Shown here: in pieces, positions 55,658 to 64,000 of the stretch
Layout of the letters: each line of letters opens with the position of its first letter
Numbering within the stretch: position 1 is the stretch's first letter
NCBI RefSeq assembly: GCF_003945595.2
Contig: NW_024104295.1
Location: forward strand, 372,001 to 436,000
Reading direction: 5' to 3'
DNA: 64,000 bases
From: Pipra filicauda
Lineage: Eukaryota; Chordata; Aves; Passeriformes; Pipridae
Program-made: the position numbers and the translations under genes
Notes under the pieces: generated by a model
Told to the model about the DNA's origin: nothing
What the model saw: only the letters and a program-made list of their open reading frames with translations
The model's database searches: none

Positions 55658-58230
55658 ATCAGGGCTTCTTAAGTAAAGAAAAGTAATTTTATCTACATAC
55701 ATGAAATTCACTGTAAATATTATTAATAAATGACTGCAAAACCAATCACACGATCAAATTCTCCTTACGACAGAGATTTCAAACTGATGTAACACCCTGG
55801 ATTTCAGTGGCAATATAGCTGGGTAAATGGAGAGTTTGTAAAAGCAGAATCAGGTCTATTGCAGCTGTACACAAAATGGGTTAGAAGTCAAAGCATTGGA
55901 CAATTGTCCAAAGCAGCTCCAAAGTCACAAGATTTTATTCCCACCTGCTTGAAATAGAAACTTAATAGGGCTTCTGTAGCCCTCACTGATATCCTCACTG
56001 ATTGCTGGAACATGACAGAGTAGAAAAGATCGAGTCTAAAGACTTTCCACAATTTGAGGATCCTCAGCTCTTGGAATGAGGAAGCAGTGGCATTTCTGAA
56101 CTCCAGCTCAGTAAGACAGTCAAAGAGAAATGAGTGACAGTTGCCCTTGTGCTTCCTGTAACATTGTTCTGAAAAGATGGTAAACTCCACCACTTTAAAA
56201 CTAATGCTAAGGGCAGCTACTTTCAAGGCTTCAATTTTAAACATAGAAATGTTTTAAACACATAAATTCCCTCCATTATGTTTTCCCATTTCATTCCTTT
56301 TTCTCTTTGCAAACCATTATCATGTTTCTCATTAGATCACTTCAGTCACTTCTGTGTTTTGATCTTCTTTTACTCTGCTTTTATTTACAACTCTGAAATC
56401 TCTGTCATCAAATGTATCTCTCAAAACTGTGCTTTTCCTGCCTGAAAAGAAGAGCAAATCTCTCTGCAGTTGTAGAAAGCAAACCTAAACTGGATTAAAA
56501 CTCAGCGTTTGAAGACAAGTGGGACTCCTGCCTCTTTTCAGAGGTATCTTGAGTTGATGGAAGTGTATTCTTAATACAGAAGGAGCCTTGATCAATCTTT
56601 TGATCTGAAAAGTCCTTGCTATTTAAACTGTATTTCATATCCTTCAGCTTTAAGACTTCAGGCAGATCACTACGATTTCATTCAGGTTTATATATAAAAG
56701 TAGAAAGAAGCACTAAACATTAATGAAACAACCATTAGGTTATTCAAATTTTTGCTTTTCAAAAGTTGGAAATGTATAATTCTAAATCTATTTATTACTG
56801 TCATTCAAGTCACTACAGAACAATAGACTAACTTTTAGACCCTCTTGAAGCTGACTGAAGCTAATGAAACAGGTTTCTGCCCGCTACTGATCTATCAATG
56901 AACCTGGGTGAAGGGCTATGAGACTATTGCTTTCTTCCTTACATTTGATTTAAGTTCTCATGTGCCTTCTTGTTTTTTACATCATGTTGTTCGGAGCAGG
57001 ACACATCACAAGCCTACTGAATACTCTCCACTGTGAGCTTCAGCTCTCAGCAACCAGCCTTGGTACGTGTGCGTGGTCTTTGGGCTGCCTCAACACATGG
57101 CCATCTGTCATGATTGCATGGTGCCCCTCCACAACTGGGTCGGATCCTTGCCTGAGGGCATTAAGGTCCAGACAATGCTGGTTTAGATGAACAGTTTGGT
57201 TAATACTACAAGTGCCATCTGTTCTACAGGAAATCCTTTCTCTGTGTCATTAATGAAGTGTTCCCAGCACATAACTATATATTCTTGTCCTTATATAAGG
57301 TTTCATGAAGTAGGGATTATGAGAGCATGCTATTTGCAAATGAATAGTTTGCAAAAATACAAAATTTCATTACATAAATTTGCTTGATACACTTCTTAGT
57401 ACAGATGAACACTAACCACCTATTTGGCAGAGGAAGGAATTGCTTAGCTAGTGTTTCAGCATGGTGACAGCACCTCAGTACCTCAGGCAACAAAAAAGAA
57501 CTGAACCCTGACCTAAACCTTGCAAGTAAAATCTATTGCTTCCTGGAAATCAAAATATGAATCCCGTTGAACAGGATTCCCAAACTTAACTTTGGTAAGG
57601 AAGTCGAGCTCTAACATAAGTTAGGATGTTGTGTCTTAGCATGGTGGTTATAAGAGTTACATTTCAGGGAAGACCTTACATATATTTCAGATATGTAATC
57701 AAATATATAATTAATTTTTGGCAAGTTAAGCATGGCCAGAATCTCATAGGTAATGTCCACTAAAATTTTCATCCATTGTTCAAACATACTTAGCTTTCAG
57801 ACACTGGGAGCATTCTGCAACTAGCCTTTTGGTAACATCTCCCCCTCCTTCCAATCTCATTTTCATCTTAAAAGGTGAAAGTTTGAAGAAACAACATATC
57901 CTGCTTATCTCAGTACAAAAAGCTACTTATATTACAAAAATATTACTACTGCAATTTGAATATATTAGGTTTCCCTCCTGATAAGACCTCTAATTGCCTA
58001 AAAGGTTCTAAAATTAAACATCATTGGCTGAACACCCACAAAGGCCTGGAGACGGATAAAGATACCACGGCTTTACAGACTGGCTCAGAGATAGTGTTTC
58101 ACTTTCTATCTAATGCAGAAGTGTCAGAAATATCAGATATAGTGACCTGACCGTGAATCTTCTATTTTGGGAAATGTCAGGAATGTTCTTTCCTCTTTCT
58201 TAGATGGCGAAATTATAATTCTCTAGCCAT

Positions 58231-58290
58231 TAAAAAAAAAACAAAACAAAACAAAACAAAACCAAAACCCCAAAATCAATAAACAAAAAC
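58231..58290 (+). repeat. A-rich (AAAAC)n tract
   Basis: An A10 run followed by repeated ACAAA units. Confidence 0.85.
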
Positions 58291-60499
58291 AAAAAACTCA
58301 CTCCCAAACCTTAAAAGTTTACTCTCCTCCTTTTGGAAGTAGCTATAGTTTCTACTAGTTGTAATACAAGTGGCATAAAAATGGTTTTATAAATGTCTGT
58401 TTAGATCATATAGAAATTTTGCTCCTTTTAGTTTACTTACATTCAGAAAGATTTGGCAAACTTTAATGAGTCTTAACAGTATTAATAGGACAGATTTCAA
58501 ATCTAATAAATGTAATTTACCATTAATTATGGTATTATTATAAGGTTCTATGACAACAAGGAGTAAATCTGGAAGAATATAAATATTAAGGAAGAAAACC
58601 ATTCAGTATGTACTAAATATTAAGAGTTAAGAGATTAACTTGAGAAAATTAGAAAACAGAATGAAACAAAGAAATTGAACTACTAGTAAGACACATGAGG
58701 CTATGAAACAGATTTCAGTGGAACTGTGGCAATTTTATTGCCTGCAACACTATTTCTGCTCTACTCTTACACCTTTCCCATCATGACATTACTTGGATAT
58801 GAATTATTGCTCTAAATGAAGAACAGAATGAAAACCACTCAATAAGAAAAGCCTCCCTTTTGATGAGACTAGCTGGAATGATCTGTTTCCATCTCTAGTC
58901 TCCTGTTGCTGTAACAAACACTATTTCTTATTGCATATGTCTCCATTTTTCTCAACATTATGAATGCATTATGCAGTCATCAGTTATCACTGAAACAGGG
59001 TATCCTATCACCAGAGAAACAGATATGCTATTATTTTCAAAATCTTAATCTATAACAAAATGGTTTTTCTAGTGTAAATATAATCCCTATCCAGATACAG
59101 AAAAAATGTACAGAGGTGAATGCAGGTGTCCTGTGCTCTATCTACAGAACAAAATTACACAACCAAACCTGCAACAGTACAAACACACTGTAAAAGATCA
59201 GCTAACACCATATGTGTACTTAGTAGTAATTGAATAGTAATTGAAAAGTAGTTGAACTTTATCGAATGTGCTACTGTGTGCTCCTTCAAACTCACATTCA
59301 AATATTAAAAAAACCCCAAACTATACAGCAGAATCTTACCATACAATCTAGTGTTTTACCCATTAAGAGCAGATTGTATCTTGAAAGCCCTTCAGGCCAT
59401 GCCAAAGTCTAGGTTTCTGAGAGACACCATCCCCCCAGGACTGCAGGGCTGTGGGGTTGGACATCCCCACATCCCCCTTGTGATGGCCAGTGAGGAGTGG
59501 TCAGGTCTGGGCATTTATCCTTTTGTTTAAGAGGCCGAAGGGAGTAAGTGCTTTGCCCTTTTTAGAAGGGTGAGAGGAGGAGGAGGAATCATCTACTCTC
59601 TTGCAGGATCACTATAGTATTGTTCAGTATCAACACAAAACCATACAGCTCTAATAAAGTAATTTTTAATTCACCAGGTTAAAATTGTATTGTCTTTGAT
59701 GTGTCTCAAAGCCCAACAGCAATTACAAAGAGCTGTAGGCACTAGAAAGAACGACAGAATGAGTACTAGTAACATAAGAGAACTATGGTTATTATGGATA
59801 GAAATTCAGCTAACAGAAAGAAAAATAGCAGCAGTAAATTGGTAAAAAATATAATACAGCCAAGGGTAATAAAAGATAGGGCAGAAAAATAAGGTATTAA
59901 AGGAGGACAAAAAATTGTAAGCTGTGTTTCAAACTCCGCAAAACATTTCTAATACAAATAACTAGGCCAGGTCATTTTAAAGGTGAAACTATGATCAAGG
60001 GCTCCTTCAGTTCCTCAGGTAGATTAAGGCAGGTTGGTCAAAGGATAGTGGATTTTTGGCATACTTGTAACAGGAAAATTTGCAAAATAATACAAGAAGC
60101 AAGAGGGAAAAAAGCATCTGGAACCACAAAAATTAGCAGAAAACTGGAAAAAACATAATTCTTGTTTTATAAAATTGCAATAAAATGAAAGTGGTCATCT
60201 GAAGATCAATCCTTAAAAGGACTGTAAAAGTTTTTAGAGATAGTGTGGGGGTTGATTTTCTGTCAAAATTTTGCATCGTTGCTACTGAGATTGAAATTTT
60301 ATGTTGTTACTGCTTAGATTTTACTGTATGATTAAAACATAAGGGCAAGTAGAGATCTGGGTAAGTGTCAAAGCAGTACCTAGCTTATACTGAATCCATG
60401 AAATAAGAATATAAATTAATTTCTTCAATAAAGAGTATTTCTCTATGCCTATAATGAGCCACAAGTCTAAGCAAAAAGTAGATAGTTACTAACAGTATA

Positions 60500-60521
60500 C
60501 TAACTTCTACTAACTTCTACT
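60500..60521 (+). repeat. 10-bp direct repeat, two copies
   Basis: TAACTTCTAC occurs twice in tandem, followed by a third partial TACC. Confidence 0.75.
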
Positions 60522-60960
60522 ACCATGCTGTTTTAATACAATCAAATACCACTTTCCAACATCACACATACTTCAACTAATCTAGATGTGCTCCAGTTCG
60601 GTTTATCTCAACATATGGCTTGTTCTCACCACATGCCACAGATTTCCAAATCTAACTATAATTGATAGGATTTGTCAAATAACTGTTGAAGGAAATCGAG
60701 CCTCAAAAAGTGAAACTGATTAATACATCGATTTAGATATCAAACTCTAAGAATTCACTTGGTTGTGTTTTTTTCTATTATTTGAAATTTTAGGAAGATC
60801 AGGAATATTAATAACCCTATACTCAATTAAAGGCATTGTGAAACCTAAATTCAATCTACATTTAAGAATAACACAAACAATAAAAAATATTTTGCTCTTA
60901 TAAGGGTTCACTTCTTTTATTCTGATATAATAAAAATATTCTGAAAAAGTTAAAAAAGTT

Positions 60961-61000
60961 CATATATATACATATATGTACACATACACACACACACATA
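60961..61000 (+). repeat. (TA)n/(CA)n microsatellite
   Basis: CATATATATACATATATGTA followed by CACATACACACACACACATA. Confidence 0.9.
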
Positions 61001-64000
61001 TTTTCCAGGCAATTACTTTCTAAAATGATTAAAATATAATTCACAGAACAAGAGAAATCCAAACAGTTTAACTGTCACCACATATTTGGTGAATGACAGG
61101 ATGTAATAATATGGACATTTTTATAGTAGAGTGAATTTTTAAGTAGTTCAAATAACTAATGGAAATTTTTTATAGGTGTGTAATTGCTACAAACGAGGAA
61201 AGAACATTTTTGAAGGAAAACCTTCAAATGTTATTTAATTGCTAAATGATTTTTCCTTATTACTTTCACGTATTCCTTACTATAAGAATTCCAAAGTTGG
61301 GAACTGTACAGAAGGACTCACAAGTGTGTTCCGAAAAGGAGGATGACTTATGTAAAGGAGGCTATGTTTTCTCTCAATAAGTTTAAGAAGTGGTTTTGAT
61401 TTTTCAGCATGCAAAAAGGAAAGCATAATTGGAGAATTAATTCCTAAACATCAAGAGTAACTCAAAGACATATAATTTTATTGTAAAATAATTTAGACCA
61501 CTGCTGATGGGATCCTCTCCCATGCCATTGTGAGTGAAAGTAGAATGTAATGGAGGACAAATGAATTCCTTGAATGAACTACGTTGTGGAGTTAGTACAT
61601 TTACTGAACCATGGGCATACTTCGAAGTGTATCAGTGGTAGATTACTATAGGCTTTTGAGAATTATACTAAGCATTAAAACCACCTTAAAAACTAGTTAT
61701 GTACTCATGTATACTTTATTTGCAGACTCTTCCATATTTCAACATCATTTCTTGTTTTGCAATAATCTTTACTTTCAAGAGAATCCAATGATTTCTTGAT
61801 ATCCTGAGTACTGACAGCTACAATAGAGTAAGATCACTTTACATATATATTTATCAGTTTGTCAGATTTCCTTCAACCGTATGTATTTATAACACATATA
61901 TTATTGTTGCCTGAAGTCTGGGACAAGTTAAGTGCAAGAATAGGCAACCAGACCTCACATCAGGAGATAGAAGAACTAGAGGACCTCCGTGACAGGTATC
62001 TGAGTCATTTCTAAAGAGCCTCCTGGCAAGGTTTTAGGACCCACACAGGTTTCTTCTGATAGTTACTAACTGAGATGCCAGTTTTACCCAAATGGCCTAG
62101 TAGCATTAAAATCCTGCTTCTATATTTCCACAGTCCCACAGTAGGATCGCATCTTACTGAGTTAATCTAGATGGTGTAGAGGAAAGATTTTTCACGTGTG
62201 GACAAACATGATTTTCAGCTCATGCTTCAGAAAGAAAAGTCTGTTCAATACCTGGACTACCTTTTCTTCAAATCTACTGTGTGAAGGCACTGTTGTAGCT
62301 CAGTAAGTTGTTGGTCCTCTGCATTGCTATGCCTGTGCTTAAGGTGGTATTTGTGCTGCTTTTAGTCTTGAAATAGGTAGGTGTTATGGCAAACAGAAGC
62401 ATCCTGGTTTTCTCTCTCTGTGATTCACGTAATTCTGTATTTTTGGTAAAGCATTGCTGCCTGTGGACAAAACTAGGATTCGGGGTGCAGTGTTTAAATG
62501 GTTTCCAGTATTTTGAGCTATCTGTGAGGAACAGTGGTAACAAAGGGATTTCTTCCATCAGACTCCTGCCTTGTAAGTTAAATTGATTTCAGCTGAACAA
62601 ACCCAGAGTTACACTTACCCAACAGCTACAGCTGTCAAGCATCATGATGCCCTGTGGTCTGCCATGCTTATTCTCTCTAGATTAAAGGGCAAGGAACAGC
62701 AAGTATATGTTTCAATTAAAAGGAATAGTGGGTCAAAGATAAGGACCTAGTCTAGAAGTGATGTTACTTAATACCATTTAGATAAAATGGAAAAAAAGAC
62801 TGTTTGAAAGTCTAATATTAACCAGCATTGTGTTTCATTGGAAAATTGTATTGAAATGAGAAACAAAGAAGTAATCTGGAAATAGTATATTCAAAAAAGG
62901 ACTTTTTTCAGATTTAAAGCTATTAATATTAGCACTTTGATCTATGATGGTGAAAAACTGTCAGTTCACCATCTGAGGACATAATAATAACTAGAGGGAA
63001 AATATGTATTCTTGTTCTTTGAAAACACTGTTGAATACGAGCTGGGACTGTCAACATCAGAAAGTGACAGCAGCTCCTGGGCTTGTACTGAGTTGTAACA
63101 AAGCCAGTTCTTTCTGTGTTACTGCTCAGCATTGCTCGTGGATTTGTACTACTCAGATGAGGGAAAAGCAACAACATTGTTTATAGGCAATGAAATGAAA
63201 CTCAATATTGAAAGAATCATTAAAGATGACAAAAAAGGAACATGTGGTCAATTGATATCTTTGTGAGTTTTTTCCAGGATTTTACTCTTGGTTCAACACT
63301 GAGCAGTGTGCTACTGTTTCTGTTTTGTAGTTGTTTCTTTTAATCTAACGTTACATTTTCCAGGACTTAAGCCGTTAGGAAATGTAATTTTCTACCACTA
63401 AAATTTTTATTTATTAAAGTAAAAAATATGAAGAATTGTATTGTAATACAAAAAATATTACATTTATATAATAATTGTAATGAAATTGCTTTAAGAAGTT
63501 GTTAAAACTTAGAGGAGAGATTCTGAGAGCACAAATGCTTTATTCCAATCATGCATTCTAGGATTTAGATTTTCAGATTCAACCTTAGTGACATATTAAT
63601 TTTTACATTCAGTGTTCATCCCTCATGAACACTATGTACACTAAGAGTGTTTTTATTCTCTTGCTTGTCCATCTTTCATTTCCACATTTGTATGCACTCA
63701 GAGTACCAACAAGAAGTCTCAGAGAGCAAAACATTGAAGTTGTCACTGAGTCTACTCCTTCCTTGCAGTTTTCCAGAGGAGCAGCATTCCACCTTCAATG
63801 TTATTTCCCACCCACTGTGCACGTTACTGCTCTGATTTACCTGAGTCAGCTGCGTTACTGTTGTATTTCTTTTGTGCTTAGTACTGATTTGTTTGATAAT
63901 ATGCAATGACAAGGTCACAAAAAATTGCATACAAAAGAAGATTCGATGTTTCAGAGCAGTCAAGGTGCCTTCATCACTTTTCACAATCAGTCGCAATGCA

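Larger units (their letters stand above)
54871..64000. other. AT-rich gene desert
   Basis: No gene, RNA or large transposon recognised. Simple repeats are listed separately. A GC-richer patch at 59390-59600 stands out from the AT-rich background but matches nothing I know. Short ORFs are spurious. Confidence 0.5.

Noticed and set aside
43101..64000. Exons of C10orf67 or OTUD1, expected downstream by human synteny
   Set aside because: No ORF or splice-bounded segment resembling either was seen; OTUD1 would be a long single-exon ORF and is absent from the window.

Overview
The window reads as genomic DNA of a bird. It carries several CR1 LINE copies, including copies ending in the avian ATTCTATG-type 3' tail. 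There are two recognisable vertebrate genes, both on the + strand: the last three coding exons of MSRB2 (positions 14-6179) and a complete two-exon PTF1A (28816-29759). This order and orientation match the MSRB2-PTF1A neighbourhood on human 10p12. I cannot name the species from the sequence alone.

Layout. 1-6.3 kb: 3' part of MSRB2, with a CR1 copy sitting 24 bp upstream of its last exon. 6.3-20.4 kb: ordinary intergenic DNA with MIR-like relics, a minus-strand CR1 and a very old CR1. 20.4-28.1 kb: GC/CpG-rich upstream flank of PTF1A, with AT-rich, conserved-looking islands. 28.1-30.1 kb: PTF1A with a recognisable CCAAT/TATA promoter, a 116-bp intron and a polyA signal. 30.1-43 kb: alternating CpG-dense blocks and AT-rich blocks full of homeodomain, FOX and SOX cores, almost free of transposons. 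43-64 kb: AT-rich gene desert holding three CR1 fragments and simple repeats, with no supportable gene.

Main finding. About 6.7-7.7 kb upstream of the PTF1A start codon, two modules 850 bp apart (21093-21242 and 21943-22078) share a 17-bp identical block. Each also has CGATTGCA and TCATTT at exactly the same offsets. Each ends in an E-box CAAGTG, a 6-bp spacer and the RBPJ-type site TTCCCATG, which is the bipartite architecture bound by PTF1 (PTF1A + E-protein + RBPJ/RBPJL). This looks like an anciently duplicated autoregulatory enhancer. Mammalian Ptf1a is known to have a distal 5' autoregulatory enhancer with PTF1 sites; the internal duplication and shared flanking grammar is what I could not place as described.

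The biology is therefore one developmental regulator (PTF1A: pancreas, cerebellum, retina, spinal cord) inside a large regulatory landscape, next to a housekeeping methionine sulfoxide reductase. The long ORFs in the GC-rich parts on both strands look like compositional artefacts. All enhancer calls are sequence-pattern inferences that need alignment or reporter data.
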